From Nemesobacter sp965263275 (GTDB lineage Bacteria; Desulfobacterota_D; UBA1144; Nemesobacterales; Nemesobacteraceae): a stretch of 64,000 nucleotides of DNA. The position numbers and the translations under genes were made by a program. The notes beneath the pieces were generated by a model that saw only the letters and a program-made list of their open reading frames with translations, had not been told where the DNA came from and did no database searches. Of this stretch, positions 37,998 to 47,918 are shown in pieces. Each line of letters begins with the position of its first letter. Position 1 is the stretch's first letter. Location of the stretch: NCBI GenBank assembly GCA_965263275.1, contig OZ253668.1, positions 248,001 through 312,000 of the forward strand. The letters are read 5' to 3'.

Positions 37998-39281
37998 TCA
38001 GAGAAGTTTCCGAAAACCAGCGTGCCCCCGAAGGTCGGCGAGCTTTTTGAGGGGAACCGCTTTTTCCTCTCCGGTCCTCATGTTGCGAAGCGAAAAGACT
38101 TTTTTCCGAAGTTCATCCTCTCCGATAATGACGGAATATGTCGCCCCGGTCCTGTTCGCTTTTCTCATCTGGCTTTTCAGGCTTTTGCTCTCGTATTCAG
38201 TTTCGACCCGCATGCCTTTTTTTCTCAGGTCGTCAGCTATCTTCGCCGCTTCGCCTCTTGCCTCTTCCCCGATATGGATAACGCATACGAGCTGTTTTTT
38301 CCCCGGGGAATTCCTCCGCGTCTTAGTTTTCTCGAGCAGAAGCAGGATTCTTTCAATCCCCATTGCGAAACCCACGGCGGGTGTTTCCGGTCCCCCCATC
38401 CTCTCCACCAGAAGGTCATATCTTCCCCCGGCGGCCACGGCGTTCTGGGAACCCAGTTTGTCCGTCGTTATCTCAAAGACCGTGTCGGTGTAGTAGTCAA
38501 GCCCTCTCACTATTCTGGGGTTAAGCTTGTAGGGTATGGATTTTTCCCCGAGAGAGGAGGTAAGTGTGTCCAGATGCCGACTGCTTTGCTCGGAGAGATA
38601 ATCACGGATCGAGAAGGGAATCTCTGAAGTTACCTCGCGACATGTCCGGGTTTTGCAGTCAAGTATGCGAAGAGGGTTCGTACCGAGTCTGTTTCTGCAG
38701 TTCTCGCAAAGAGAGTCTTCCTTCGAGGAAAGAAAGTCTGTAAGGGCTTTTTTATACTGTTCGCGCTCCGCGGGTTTGCCTATTGAGTTAAGTTCAAGCT
38801 CTACGTGGTCTGAAAGCCCAAGTTCTGTTATCGCAAGCCAGAGCATCGCGATTATCTCTGAGTCCGCAAGCGGGTCCTTGGAACCGAAAAGCTCGGCTCC
38901 TATCTGGTTAAAGCTTCTCTGCCTTCCTTCCTGGGGTTTTTCGTGCCTGAACATCTCTCCCGAGTAATAGAGTTTCGTCACGGGCGATTTTCTGTAAAGG
39001 GAATGTTCGATAAAGGCTCTCACCACTCCCGCCGTCCCCTCGGGCCTCATGGAGACCCACTCTCCGCCCTTGGTCTCGAACGTGTACATCTCTTTCTGGA
39101 CGATATCTGTGGTGTCGCCTAGACCCGTTGAGTAGACCCCGGAGGGTTCCAGGATCGGAATGATTATTTCGGAGAAACCGAAGCGTTCGAACACCTCTTT
39201 GGTCTTGCTCTCGACAAGCCGCAGTTTTTCCGTTTCCGGGTGAAATATGTCCTTGAATCCGTGAAGACGGGCCGCTTTCAT
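37998..39281 (-). CDS. hisS: Histidine--tRNA ligase
   Basis: Class II synthetase that charges tRNA-His. The 427-residue protein has motif 1 with EIIIPILEPSGVY, motif 2 as RPEGTAGVVRAF and FRHEKPQEGRQRSFNQIG, the histidine A-motif RGLDYYTDTVFE, and motif 3 GGRYDLLVERMGGPETPAVGFAMGIERI near the end of the catalytic core, then the anticodon-binding domain. I chose ATG at 39281 (MKAARLHGFKDIF), matching the family start; the longer frame from 39500 adds 73 residues that do not resemble the family. The MFS gene follows. Confidence 0.96.
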   Translation of the reverse strand: MKAARLHGFKDIFHPETEKLRLVESKTKEVFERFGFSEIIIPILEPSGVYSTGLGDTTDIVQKEMYTFETKGGEWVSMRPEGTAGVVRAFIEHSLYRKSPVTKLYYSGEMFRHEKPQEGRQRSFNQIGAELFGSKDPLADSEIIAMLWLAITELGLSDHVELELNSIGKPAEREQYKKALTDFLSSKEDSLCENCRNRLGTNPLRILDCKTRTCREVTSEIPFSIRDYLSEQSSRHLDTLTSSLGEKSIPYKLNPRIVRGLDYYTDTVFEITTDKLGSQNAVAAGGRYDLLVERMGGPETPAVGFAMGIERILLLLEKTKTRRNSPGKKQLVCVIHIGEEARGEAAKIADDLRKKGMRVETEYESKSLKSQMRKANRTGATYSVIIGEDELRKKVFSLRNMRTGEEKAVPLKKLADLRGHAGFRKLL

Positions 39282-39825
39282 GGTGCGTTTCCCCGGGTAA
39301 ACCGTTATCCCCGCGGGCTGGTTAAGGTTATACGCTCTCCAGTCAAAAATAAAGTTTCGGGTGCCGAAAATGCTTTTTCGAAAGCCGGCAAGCAGGCCAG
39401 GAAGGCAAGAGAATGAAGTTAGCAGGCTTGAAACCTTCGGTCGACCTCTTGAAGCCGTCTTTCCAAGTCCGCGACGAACAGTACGTGCCCTATTGCCCAA
39501 GGAACCAAATCGCTTCCGACGACACAGGAAAACCGGCCCGAACCCCGTGGCAAGACGGCATCATCGCTTGGCAAGAGCGGGACGGCCTGCTTATGATCCG
39601 AGGCGGTCACGGTGAGCAACTTTTTTGCCGTGGAGATATAAATTACGGTACAACAGCGACCGTACGACCAAGCTCAACACCGGATCCGCAAAGAATCCGA
39701 CACGTTATCCGTATCCCGGAAAATCAAAAAACTCCGTGTACTTTTCCGGTCAACAAAGAACCGCCCCCGACACCGGCAACGATAAAAACCTGAACTCCGC
39801 GGACGGTCCATAATAATTTTTCAGG
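39282..39825. other. Long intergenic region after hisS with doubtful open frames
   Basis: No gene I can name lies in these 544 bases. A plus-strand frame at 39413-39793 (126 codons) contains protein-like pieces but has a low-complexity end. A second plus-strand frame from TTG 39625 ends at 39811 and contains NPTRYPYPGKSKNSVYF; the two could be one gene broken at the run of six T near 39621-39626. A minus-strand frame at 39419-39619 overlaps them. None matches a family I recognise, so I give no coding call. Confidence 0.35.
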
Positions 39826-41139
39826 TTAAGGAGCTACACTCCTCATCTCTTCTAGCATACGGTCAAAGTAACTAAGTATCTTGTAGGCCGCTCCTTTTAT
39901 ATCTCCTTTTTCGTCAAAATCAATGCGCCCGGAAAGACCTTCGTAGTTGATATCCGTTTCTTCCTTTTGAATTTGCATGGCGCATTCTTCGTAGCTGATA
40001 CATTTCCCCGGCGGTTTACTGATTTCCGACAACGCCCGGGCCAAGACGTCGGGCTCAGCACTGCCGGCGCTTAAATACGCAAGCCCCAGCAGCACTACTG
40101 CGTCATACGTGTTAGTGATGTATTCGCCTTCATGCTGAGACAGGAAATCTTTCTGAGCCTCTGCTAACTCCAGATCATCTTTGTATTCATAACTGTCCGG
40201 TGAGGTGGCCAGAAATCCGGAGGAATTACTATGGAAAAGCTGAGCCAGCGTCTTGGGATTTTCAAGACCACTGCGTCCTAACCCCTCCAATTCATCTTTT
40301 AATTTCTCCAAATCGGAGTAGTATCCGTCTGCCATGTAGTACCTGTTTTCATCGGAAATTCTCTCCGACCCCAATAATTCTTTCAGTATGCTCTCCGCCT
40401 CTGTAAACGCGATTACGGCTATGTTGATATGTCCTTTATCAGCAAGAAATTCTTCGACATTGCCAGCGATGGCGTCGGGCTCATCTTTACGATTATACTC
40501 CATGGTCATCCCTTCAGTCGAAATGCCGTTTTCCAGGAGGTCCTTTTTGAAAAGCCTTCCCCAAGGGTCATCACGATAAACTACATATGTCGACACTGCT
40601 GGAGCCTTTTTGATTTCTTTCGCCAAGAGCCTCGCCTGGTTTACGTCCGAGGGAGCTGTCCTGAAATAAAGATCGTATATGGCATCATCCTGACTGAAAA
40701 TGGCGGCGGTGTTGGAAGGCGAAAGCATAATTACGTTCCCAATTCCGGATACGGCGTCTTCATCGCCACCCCCGAGAATACTGTTTGAAACTCCGGAACA
40801 TATATGTCCTACTATGGCGTTGACCCCCATATCGATTAACTCTTTCGCCGCTGCCCTGGGAACAGAATAATCGTCGCAGTCACCCACTTCTTTGACGTAA
40901 AGTTTTATGTTGCCGCCGGCATTAGTAATATCGGTTTCAGCAGTCAGGGCCGCCTCCTCAAAGCCCTCGGCAAAGCTCACGAGAGACGGATCCGGCGTGA
41001 GTACCCCTACGCAAAGAGCATCTTCTCCGCAACCCGCCACGTCGGCTTCACCGTCGTCACCATCACCGCATCCCCAGACGGCCAGAAAAAATACCGTTAT
41101 CAGAACAGAAAAAACCAAGTTAACTTTCTTCATCGGCAT
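39826..41139 (-). CDS. ABC transporter substrate-binding lipoprotein, Leu/Ile/Val (Peripla_BP_6) type
   Basis: A 437-residue periplasmic-binding lipoprotein. After a basic N-terminus and hydrophobic stretch the lipobox ends at Cys (FLAVWGCG); an acidic linker follows. The mature protein has the two-lobed type I fold with VGVLTPD, then ELIDMGVNAIVGHICSG, VIMLSPSNTAAIF and FRTAPSDVNQARLLA, which are Leu/Ile/Val-binding-family marks. It probably binds amino acids or short amides for an ABC importer not encoded here. I chose the ATG at 41139, with GAGGAG seven bases upstream; the frame stays open to 41187 but that extension has no ribosome site. It is monocistronic, facing hisS. Confidence 0.86.
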   Translation of the reverse strand: MPMKKVNLVFSVLITVFFLAVWGCGDGDDGEADVAGCGEDALCVGVLTPDPSLVSFAEGFEEAALTAETDITNAGGNIKLYVKEVGDCDDYSVPRAAAKELIDMGVNAIVGHICSGVSNSILGGGDEDAVSGIGNVIMLSPSNTAAIFSQDDAIYDLYFRTAPSDVNQARLLAKEIKKAPAVSTYVVYRDDPWGRLFKKDLLENGISTEGMTMEYNRKDEPDAIAGNVEEFLADKGHINIAVIAFTEAESILKELLGSERISDENRYYMADGYYSDLEKLKDELEGLGRSGLENPKTLAQLFHSNSSGFLATSPDSYEYKDDLELAEAQKDFLSQHEGEYITNTYDAVVLLGLAYLSAGSAEPDVLARALSEISKPPGKCISYEECAMQIQKEETDINYEGLSGRIDFDEKGDIKGAAYKILSYFDRMLEEMRSVAP

Positions 41140-41384
41140 GCATTCTCCTCTAGTTGGTTTAATAAATACTCTACTACTTCCCATCATAAATCGAATTTGC
41201 GGAAAATTTCAAGCAGAATTTTCCTTTCGGTACTGAAATATGTATTGCCATCACCGAATCTTCGATCTGTTGATGTGCTCCATAATCATACTACAAAACA
41301 GAATTAAGCGGTTCAGTTTTTTACGATGATTTACATAGTCGGTAAAAAAGTTTCTTGTTGTTTAATGCTAGGGGAAAGGATGGG

Positions 41385-41675
41385 CTATTTGTTTATCAGC
41401 TTTTCTTCAAACTCGTCTATCGGGATTGCGGCCAGGGTTTCTATATGGACAGTTCCCCTTGAACCGAGTTCTATTACGATCTTCGTGATTGTTTCGTTAT
41501 CCGGCGCTTCCACTATATTCACAAAGTCATAAGGACCGAGCGCAGCATACTGAGCTTCAACCTTGGCACCCATCTCTTCGAGTTCCTTGTTGACCTCGTT
41601 TATCCTGTCGGGCCTCATCTTTATGGTTCTTCTGCCCTCGTCCGTGAGATTACTAAGCAGTATGTATTTGCCCAT
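41385..41675 (-). CDS. GYD-domain protein
   Basis: A 96-residue small protein with the GYD pattern: MGKYILLSNLTDEGRRTIK at the start and GPYDFVNIVEAPDNETITKI in the middle, the equivalent of the G-Y-D segment. The family is widespread and is often annotated as a small ferredoxin-like (ACT/stress) fold; its function is unknown. Start ATG at 41675, 25 bases after trxA ends, so the two may be cotranscribed. Confidence 0.82.
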   Translation of the reverse strand: MGKYILLSNLTDEGRRTIKMRPDRINEVNKELEEMGAKVEAQYAALGPYDFVNIVEAPDNETITKIVIELGSRGTVHIETLAAIPIDEFEEKLINK

Positions 41676-41700
41676 TTTTTGTGTCCGCGCCCGGAGTGTT

Positions 41701-42033
41701 CTAGTCCAGGGTCTTGTTAAGTACTTTTTCTATCTCGCTTTTTGGGACGGCGCCGACTATCTGCTCGGCGACCTCGCCGTTTTTAAAAACCATTAGGGTG
41801 GGAATGCTTCTGATGCGGAATTTCATGGTCGTCTGGGGGTTCTCATCCACGTTCACCTTCCCTACCTTAACGGTGCCTTCGTAGTCTTTGGAGATTTCCT
41901 CAATGACGGGGGAAAGAGCCCTGCAGGGACCGCACCAGGGGGCCCAGAAGTCAACCAGAACGGGGATTTCGCTTTCAATTACTTCCTTGTCGAACGCGGA
42001 ATCTTCTACTTCAACTATGTTTGCAGATGCCAT
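41701..42033 (-). CDS. trxA: Thioredoxin
   Basis: General disulfide reductase. The 110-residue protein has FWAPWCGPC, with the active pair Cys34 and Cys37 of WCGPC (33-37), and the cis-Pro loop SIPTLMVFKNGE near 75-86. I chose ATG at 42033 (MASANIVEVE), with AAGGAG seven bases upstream; the open frame continues to 42090 but is not needed. It lies upstream of the GYD gene. Cellular targets include ribonucleotide reductase and peroxiredoxins (family knowledge). Confidence 0.96.
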   Translation of the reverse strand: MASANIVEVEDSAFDKEVIESEIPVLVDFWAPWCGPCRALSPVIEEISKDYEGTVKVGKVNVDENPQTTMKFRIRSIPTLMVFKNGEVAEQIVGAVPKSEIEKVLNKTLD

Positions 42034-42142
42034 CTTAATCTCCTTGGGGATTGTCTGCCTATATGCTAATACCGATTTATAATAATACAAGGAGAAGATT
42101 GGAGATGTTCTTCATCTATAAAGTAATAGCCGTTTAGTTATG

Positions 42143-42148
42143 TATAAT
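42143..42148 (+). promoter_or_regulatory. Candidate -10 of the RND efflux operon
   Basis: A perfect TATAAT at 42143-42148 lies about 110 bases before the efflux adaptor start, in a gene-free spacer. No good -35 accompanies it, so confidence is low. Confidence 0.3.
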
Positions 42149-42257
42149 TCAGGGAATCTCAAAACGTGCCTGTGCCGTCCCGCGCCTTTAAATACGATGC
42201 AAGCGGGTTCTTTACAGTTGTTCTGAACAGGATGTTCCGGTAAGGGAGAGAAACGCC

Positions 42258-43325
42258 GTGGTTATGCGAACAAAAGTCTTTCTGCTTTTTTTATCTTTTT
42301 ATCTTTTTCCGGGGATTTCTTTTTCCCAGCCCCCAGACGCCCCAGTGGTGGTCTCAGCGGTTGTCGAGAGGGAAGTGAAAAAACCCCTGAGGCTTGTCGG
42401 CGCGACTTTCCCCGCGAGAAAATCCATCATATCAAGCGAGGTTGAGGGGATCGTCAAGAAGATGAACGCCGAGGAGGGCGAGTACGTAGAAAAAGGGGAG
42501 GCGCTTGCCGAGATAAAAAACGATAAGATCCGCCTTGCCCTTGAGCAGCTTAAAAACGAAAGAAAAGAAGCCTCCGCGAAGGCCGAGCTTTCGGAAAAAG
42601 ATCTTGCGAGGATGAAGGAGCTCTACGAGAAGGGCATTATTTCAGACGGAGAGTTTGACAGGGCAAAGACGCAGAGAGAATCTGACCAGGGCGGGCTGCT
42701 GAGTCTTGAGAGCCGGATTGAAATTGCCGAATACAACCTTGCGGCCTCTAAAATCACCGCTCCTTTTAACGGTTACGTGACAAAGCACCACGCCGAAGCG
42801 GGTCAGTGGCTCGATGTCGGGGGACAGGTGGTTTCCTTCGTGGACATAGACACCATAGAGGTAATGGCTGGGGTTCCCGAGAGGTACATAGAAGACATAA
42901 GCGAGGGTATGGAAGTCGAGGTCATGCTGCCCTCCCATAATCTGCGGACCGTTCCCGCAAAGATTTTCTCAATCATTCCCGACGCAGACCCCAGAGCCGT
43001 GTCTTTTCCGATAAAGGTAGTGCTTGAGAACCCAGACCATGCAATAAAATCCTCGGCTTCGGCCGTAATCGTGATAAGAGTCGGCGAGAGCGAGAAAATA
43101 AAGCTCGTGCCGAAAGATTCCATAGTCAGCTCTCCCCAGGGCGCTATGGTCTTTGCGGTGAGGGAAGGTCTTGCTCACCCGGTGCCGGTGAAGCAACTGG
43201 GCTGGTATGAGGGCTTCTCGCATGTCGGGGGGGAAATAAGTGTCGGCGAGAGCGTGGTGGTAAGAGGAAACGAAAGACTTATACCCATGCAGAAAGTGAA
43301 AATTGTTGACACTATAGAGCAATGA
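42258..43325 (+). CDS. RND efflux periplasmic adaptor subunit (HlyD/MFP family)
   Basis: A 355-residue adaptor linking an inner-membrane RND pump to an outer-membrane channel. A signal peptide (about 1-24, ending FSQ) precedes the biotinyl-lipoyl-like halves with EVEGIVKKMNAEEGEYVEKGEALAEI. A coiled-coil hairpin (about 90-140) and a second lipoyl half (AAGQWLDVGGQVV-like), then beta-barrel and membrane-proximal domains follow. The start is GTG at 42258, or the ATG six bases later. Its stop overlaps the pump gene start by four bases. The cargo cannot be inferred; no TolC homologue is adjacent. Confidence 0.9.
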   Translation: MVMRTKVFLLFLSFYLFPGISFSQPPDAPVVVSAVVEREVKKPLRLVGATFPARKSIISSEVEGIVKKMNAEEGEYVEKGEALAEIKNDKIRLALEQLKNERKEASAKAELSEKDLARMKELYEKGIISDGEFDRAKTQRESDQGGLLSLESRIEIAEYNLAASKITAPFNGYVTKHHAEAGQWLDVGGQVVSFVDIDTIEVMAGVPERYIEDISEGMEVEVMLPSHNLRTVPAKIFSIIPDADPRAVSFPIKVVLENPDHAIKSSASAVIVIRVGESEKIKLVPKDSIVSSPQGAMVFAVREGLAHPVPVKQLGWYEGFSHVGGEISVGESVVVRGNERLIPMQKVKIVDTIEQ

Positions 43326-46300
43326 AGCTTGTTGAAACCTCCATAAAAAACCCCGTAACCATAGCCGTCGGCGTGATATTTATCGTTATTTTCGGGGCCA
43401 TTTCGTTTTTCAGGATCCCCGTTCAGCTTACCCCCGACGTCGATACGCTCAGGGTTACGGTAAGCACCTTCTGGAGGGGGGCAAGCCCCCTTGAGGTCGA
43501 AAGCGAGATAGTAAACGAGCAGGAAGACGAGCTCAAGGGAATAACGGGTCTTAGAAGACTTGACAGCGAAAGCTCGGAGAATTCATCCCAGGTAATACTT
43601 GAGTTTAAAACCGGGACGGACCTTGACTCAAAAGTGGTCAAAGTCTCAAACAGGCTTGATCAGGTAAAGGAATATCCCGACGAGGTCGAGCGGCCTGTAA
43701 TAACCACGGTCGATCCCAGGGCAAACGCCATGGGGTGGTTTATCCTAAAGCCCCTTGCCGACAACCCAACGGATATAAACTTCTATTACGATTTCACAGA
43801 CGAGGTGATCCGCACCAGGCTTGAGAGGGTTCCGGGAGTGGGGACTTCAAACGTGTTCGGCGGAAGAGAGCGGCGCATAGAGGTTCTTTTCGATCCCGCC
43901 GCGCTTGCCCAGAGAAGTATCACCATAGCCGAGCTTGCCGCCTCCATCGACAGGGAGAATGAGAATTTCAGCGCCGGATCCTTTGATGAGGGTAAAAGAC
44001 AGTATCTCGTGAGAACTGTCGGAGAGTACAGGACTACGCGGGACATAGGGAACATAGTCGTACGTACCGCGCAGAGCGGTCTTCCCGTTTACCTGAGGGA
44101 TATCGCCACTGTCCGCCTCGGATATGAAGATCCTGACTACACGGTAAGGCAGAACGGAGAGCCCGCCATTGCCATTAACGTGCTTCGTGAGAGCGGGGCG
44201 AACTCAATAGAGGTGAAAGAAGCTGTTTTCGAGGCCGTGGAGGAGCTAAACGCTGGTGTTCTTAAGGATAACGGACTTTCTCTCCAAAACGTTTATGAAG
44301 AGACCGGATACATAAAAAACGCGATAAAGCTCGTAAGGGGGAATCTCCTTATAGGAGCCGTGCTGGCGATAGCGGTTCTGCTCCTTTTCCTAAGAAGCGC
44401 GAGCAGCACGATGATTGTTGGAATCGCGATACCATCAAGCGTCATAGGAACGTTCATAGTTTTCGAGGCCCTTGGTCGTACGATAAACGTGGTGAGTCTC
44501 GCGGGAATGAGTTTCGCCGTCGGCATGGTTATAGACAACTCCATCGTGGTTCTTGAAAACATTTATCGACATATACAGATGGGAAAGCCAAGGGCCCAGG
44601 CGGCCTATGACGGCACGACCGAGGTCTGGGGAGCTGTGCTTGCAAGCACCCTTACCACTGCCGCTGTGTTTATTCCCATTATATTCATCGAGGAGCAGAC
44701 GGGACAGCTGTTTCGCGACATAGCCATTGCGATCAGCGTTTCCGTCATACTGAGTCTTCTGGTTTCAATAACCGTCATACCGTCTGCGTCTTCAAAATAC
44801 CTTTCCGCAAAGGGCGCCGAAGGTTTTGAACGTCTCAGCCTGATGTCACGGCTGCTTGGTTTTGCGGGAAGGGTTTCCGGGTTTATAAACGGTTTTACCG
44901 AGCGGATAATGAAAAGCGTCAAGAAAAGGGTGGTTCTTGCGGGTTCCTTCACCCTTTTATCCATAGTACTTATAATCGCTGTTTTCCCGAAGACCGAGTA
45001 TCTTCCGACGGGCAACAGAAACCTGCTTTTCGGGATACTTATCCCGCCTCCCGGATACAATTTCGAGGAATATAACTCCATAGGAAAGCAGATCGAGGCG
45101 GATCTTGAACCCTACATAAATGAAAAGACCGCCGCCGAGAGAAACCTTCCCCGAATAAAGAATTTTTTCTACGTCGCAAGGGGAAAGCAGATCTTCATGG
45201 GAGCCGTCGCCGCTGAGAGAAAGGACCTCAAGGAGATTTTTCCTGTCCTTCGCCAGACCATAGCCAAGATACCGGGAACATTCGGCGTAATAATTCAGCC
45301 GAGCATTTTTAACGCCAACATAGGGGAGGGGAGGTCAATAGACGTTCACGTTACGGGAGATGATCTGGATGAGATACTGAGGACCGCGAGAAGCGTGTTT
45401 TTCATGTCCATGGAGAGTATTCCCGGGGCGCAGGTAAGGCCGATTCCAAGCCTTGATCTCGGGAACCCCGAACTTCGCATCGTTACCAACCGTGAAATGG
45501 CTTCCCGGGTCGGGATCACCAACAGCGAGCTTGGGTTTACCGTGAGGTCCCTTATAGACGGCGTCGAGGCAAGCGAGTTTAACCTCGAAGGTCAGGAAGT
45601 CGACATAGTTTTGCGGGCGCGGCAGGATTTTTCCAACAGAACCCAGGATATAGAAAACATAATGGTTACCTCTCCCAGCGGGGAAGTGGTTACCGTGGGA
45701 GCGGTTGCCGATGTCAGTCTCGTAAATGGCCCCGAACAGATAAATCACTACGAAAGACAAAGGGTGATAACGATACAGATAACTCCTCCTGAGGACGTTA
45801 CGCTTGAAGAGGCGATCGGGATTATCAACGCCCGGATACTTTCCCCGCTCCAGTCAAGCGGCAATATGGGAGAGCGGACCGGCTTTATTCTGGCCGGAAC
45901 CGCGGACAAGCTTGCCACGGCAAAAGACGCGCTTCAGTGGAATTTTCTCCTCGCGGTCGTGATATCCTTTCTGCTCATGGCGGCTCTTTTTGAGAGTTTC
46001 CTCCATCCGCTTGTTATCCTGGTTACGGTTCCGTTTGCTTCCCTTGGAGGTTTTCTCGGGCTTTTCATACTTAACCTGTTTACCTATCAGCCACTTGATA
46101 TACTCACGATGCTCGGCTTTGTGATTCTCATAGGAATAGTCATTAACAACGCCATACTCATAGTTCACCAGTCTCTTAACAACATTCGGGCGGGCATGGA
46201 GCATCAGGCGGCCATACGCGAATCGGTGAGGGTGAGGATAAGGCCGATTTTCATGAGCACGCTGACAAGCGTGTTCGGGATGCTTCCCCTTGTGCTGGCA

Positions 46301-46444
46301 CCGGGAGAAGGTTCTGAGCTTTACAAGGGTCTTGGAAGCGTGGTGATCGGCGGACTTGTTCTCTCCACGGTTTTCACCCTGTTTTTAATCCCCTCCGTTT
46401 TCAGTCTGATGCTCGAGTTTCGAAAAAGAACCTCCGTCTTATGA
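43322..46444 (+). CDS. RND efflux pump inner-membrane permease (AcrB-like)
   Basis: A 1,040-residue HAE1-type pump with twelve predicted helices and two large periplasmic loops. The N-terminus MKLVETSIKNPVTIAVGVIF and LTPDVDT are typical, as are GMSFAVGMVIDNSIVVLENI near 395-415 (with the conserved Asp pair of the proton relay on helix 4), RRRA-like turns and GFVILIGIVINNAILIVHQS on helix 10 (about 930-949). Translation is coupled to the adaptor gene by an ATGA overlap. Likely substrates are drugs, detergents or metals; the sequence does not tell which. Confidence 0.93.
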   Translation: MKLVETSIKNPVTIAVGVIFIVIFGAISFFRIPVQLTPDVDTLRVTVSTFWRGASPLEVESEIVNEQEDELKGITGLRRLDSESSENSSQVILEFKTGTDLDSKVVKVSNRLDQVKEYPDEVERPVITTVDPRANAMGWFILKPLADNPTDINFYYDFTDEVIRTRLERVPGVGTSNVFGGRERRIEVLFDPAALAQRSITIAELAASIDRENENFSAGSFDEGKRQYLVRTVGEYRTTRDIGNIVVRTAQSGLPVYLRDIATVRLGYEDPDYTVRQNGEPAIAINVLRESGANSIEVKEAVFEAVEELNAGVLKDNGLSLQNVYEETGYIKNAIKLVRGNLLIGAVLAIAVLLLFLRSASSTMIVGIAIPSSVIGTFIVFEALGRTINVVSLAGMSFAVGMVIDNSIVVLENIYRHIQMGKPRAQAAYDGTTEVWGAVLASTLTTAAVFIPIIFIEEQTGQLFRDIAIAISVSVILSLLVSITVIPSASSKYLSAKGAEGFERLSLMSRLLGFAGRVSGFINGFTERIMKSVKKRVVLAGSFTLLSIVLIIAVFPKTEYLPTGNRNLLFGILIPPPGYNFEEYNSIGKQIEADLEPYINEKTAAERNLPRIKNFFYVARGKQIFMGAVAAERKDLKEIFPVLRQTIAKIPGTFGVIIQPSIFNANIGEGRSIDVHVTGDDLDEILRTARSVFFMSMESIPGAQVRPIPSLDLGNPELRIVTNREMASRVGITNSELGFTVRSLIDGVEASEFNLEGQEVDIVLRARQDFSNRTQDIENIMVTSPSGEVVTVGAVADVSLVNGPEQINHYERQRVITIQITPPEDVTLEEAIGIINARILSPLQSSGNMGERTGFILAGTADKLATAKDALQWNFLLAVVISFLLMAALFESFLHPLVILVTVPFASLGGFLGLFILNLFTYQPLDILTMLGFVILIGIVINNAILIVHQSLNNIRAGMEHQAAIRESVRVRIRPIFMSTLTSVFGMLPLVLAPGEGSELYKGLGSVVIGGLVLSTVFTLFLIPSVFSLMLEFRKRTSVL

Positions 46445-46511
46445 AACCGGTTTTGTTTGTGGCATAATAAACCGTTTAACCAAGATTTCGGAACTTTGGA
46501 GGAAATATTAA

Positions 46512-47900
46512 ATGGCTAAGAGCAAATACAGAGTGGAATCCGACTCCATGGGAAAGATGAAAGTCCCTTCAGACGCTTATTACGGGGCGCAGACGGCAAG
46601 GGCGGTTGAGAATTTCCCCGTGAGCGGACGCACGCTTCCAAGGGAATTCATAAGGGCGATGGGTCTTGTAAAACTCGCCGCGGCGCAGACAAACGCGGAA
46701 CTCGGATTTTTGAAGAAAAATACCGCGCGGGCCCTAGCGAGAGCCGCAAAAGAGGTTATCGATGGAGAGCTTGACGATCATTTCGTAGTCGATGTCTTTC
46801 AGACGGGCTCGGGCACTTCGACCAACATGAACACAAACGAAGTAATAGCCAACCGAGCGGCCGAACTACTGAAGGGAAAAACCTCCGTGCATCCGAACGA
46901 CCACGTGAACATGGGTCAGTCAAGCAATGACGTGATCCCGACCGCCATGCATGTTTCTTCTCTTGAAGCGATCGAAAAAGATCTCATACCGTCGCTTGAG
47001 TATCTGCGCGACGCGCTTTCTGGAAAGGCAAAGCAGTTTGACCACATAGTTAAGATAGGACGCACCCACCTGATGGATGCCACCCCTATACGCCTTGGCC
47101 AGGAGTTCAGCGGATACGCGAGCATGATCGACCATGGAATCTCGAGGTTAAAAGGGGTAAGAAACGACCTCTCGGAACTTGCAATAGGCGGAACCGCGGT
47201 CGGCACGGGAATAAACACTCACAAGGATTTCGGAAAGAAGGTGGCGGCGAGAATAAGCGAGGCTACCGGGGTGAAGTTCAGGGAGGCACGAAATCACTTC
47301 GAGGCCCAGGCCTCAAAGGACGCCGTCGTTCAGACAAGCGGAGCGCTTAAGACGGTTTCGGTCAGCCTCATGAAGATAGCAAACGACATACGATGGCTTG
47401 GAAGCGGTCCGCGCTGCGGCTTCGGGGAGATTCTTCTGCCTGCGATACAGCCGGGTTCGTCCATTATGCCTGGGAAGGTTAATCCCGTGGCCGGGGAGTC
47501 GGTTACCCAGGTTGCGGCCCAGGTAATCGGAAACGACGCGGCGATAACGATAGGGGGCCAGGCGGGGAATTTTGAGCTTAACGTGATGATGCCCATGATG
47601 GCGGACAATCTTCTTCAGTCGATAAGGCTTCTCTCAAGGGTCTGCACCGTGTTTGTCGATAAGTGCATTTCGGGAATAGAGGCAGACGAGGAGCGTTGCG
47701 GGGAGACCATCGAGCAGAGTCTTGCCATGTGTACGAGTCTCGCGCCGATTATAGGTTATGACAACGCGGCCGCGATTGCCAAGGAAGCCTATGCTTCGGG
47801 AAGCACCGTTAGGGAAATCGCAAGGGAAAAAGGAGTGCTCTCCGATGAGGAACTTGACAGGGTTCTTGATCCGTTGTCGATGACAAAGCCGGGTTCATAG
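46512..47900 (+). CDS. fumC: Class II fumarate hydratase
   Basis: Interconverts fumarate and malate in the TCA cycle, with no iron-sulfur cluster. The 462-residue protein fits FumC: YYGAQTARAVENFP, GTSTNMNTNEVIANRA, HPNDHVNMGQSSND near 133-146, GRTHLMDATPIRLGQEF, and the signature GSSIMPGKVNPV near 316-327. Aspartase (aspA) is closely related, but the T-R-A-R-type and GSGPRCG segments favour fumarase. Start ATG at 46512 with GGAGGA upstream. It follows the efflux genes by 67 bases and may have its own promoter. Confidence 0.93.
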   Translation: MAKSKYRVESDSMGKMKVPSDAYYGAQTARAVENFPVSGRTLPREFIRAMGLVKLAAAQTNAELGFLKKNTARALARAAKEVIDGELDDHFVVDVFQTGSGTSTNMNTNEVIANRAAELLKGKTSVHPNDHVNMGQSSNDVIPTAMHVSSLEAIEKDLIPSLEYLRDALSGKAKQFDHIVKIGRTHLMDATPIRLGQEFSGYASMIDHGISRLKGVRNDLSELAIGGTAVGTGINTHKDFGKKVAARISEATGVKFREARNHFEAQASKDAVVQTSGALKTVSVSLMKIANDIRWLGSGPRCGFGEILLPAIQPGSSIMPGKVNPVAGESVTQVAAQVIGNDAAITIGGQAGNFELNVMMPMMADNLLQSIRLLSRVCTVFVDKCISGIEADEERCGETIEQSLAMCTSLAPIIGYDNAAAIAKEAYASGSTVREIAREKGVLSDEELDRVLDPLSMTKPGS

Positions 47901-47918
47901 AATTTTCATTTAAGGTAA

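Noticed and set aside
39419..39619. Minus-strand open frame after hisS as a gene
   Set aside because: No start signal, overlaps plus-strand frames, and no recognised family; kept only as a doubtful region.
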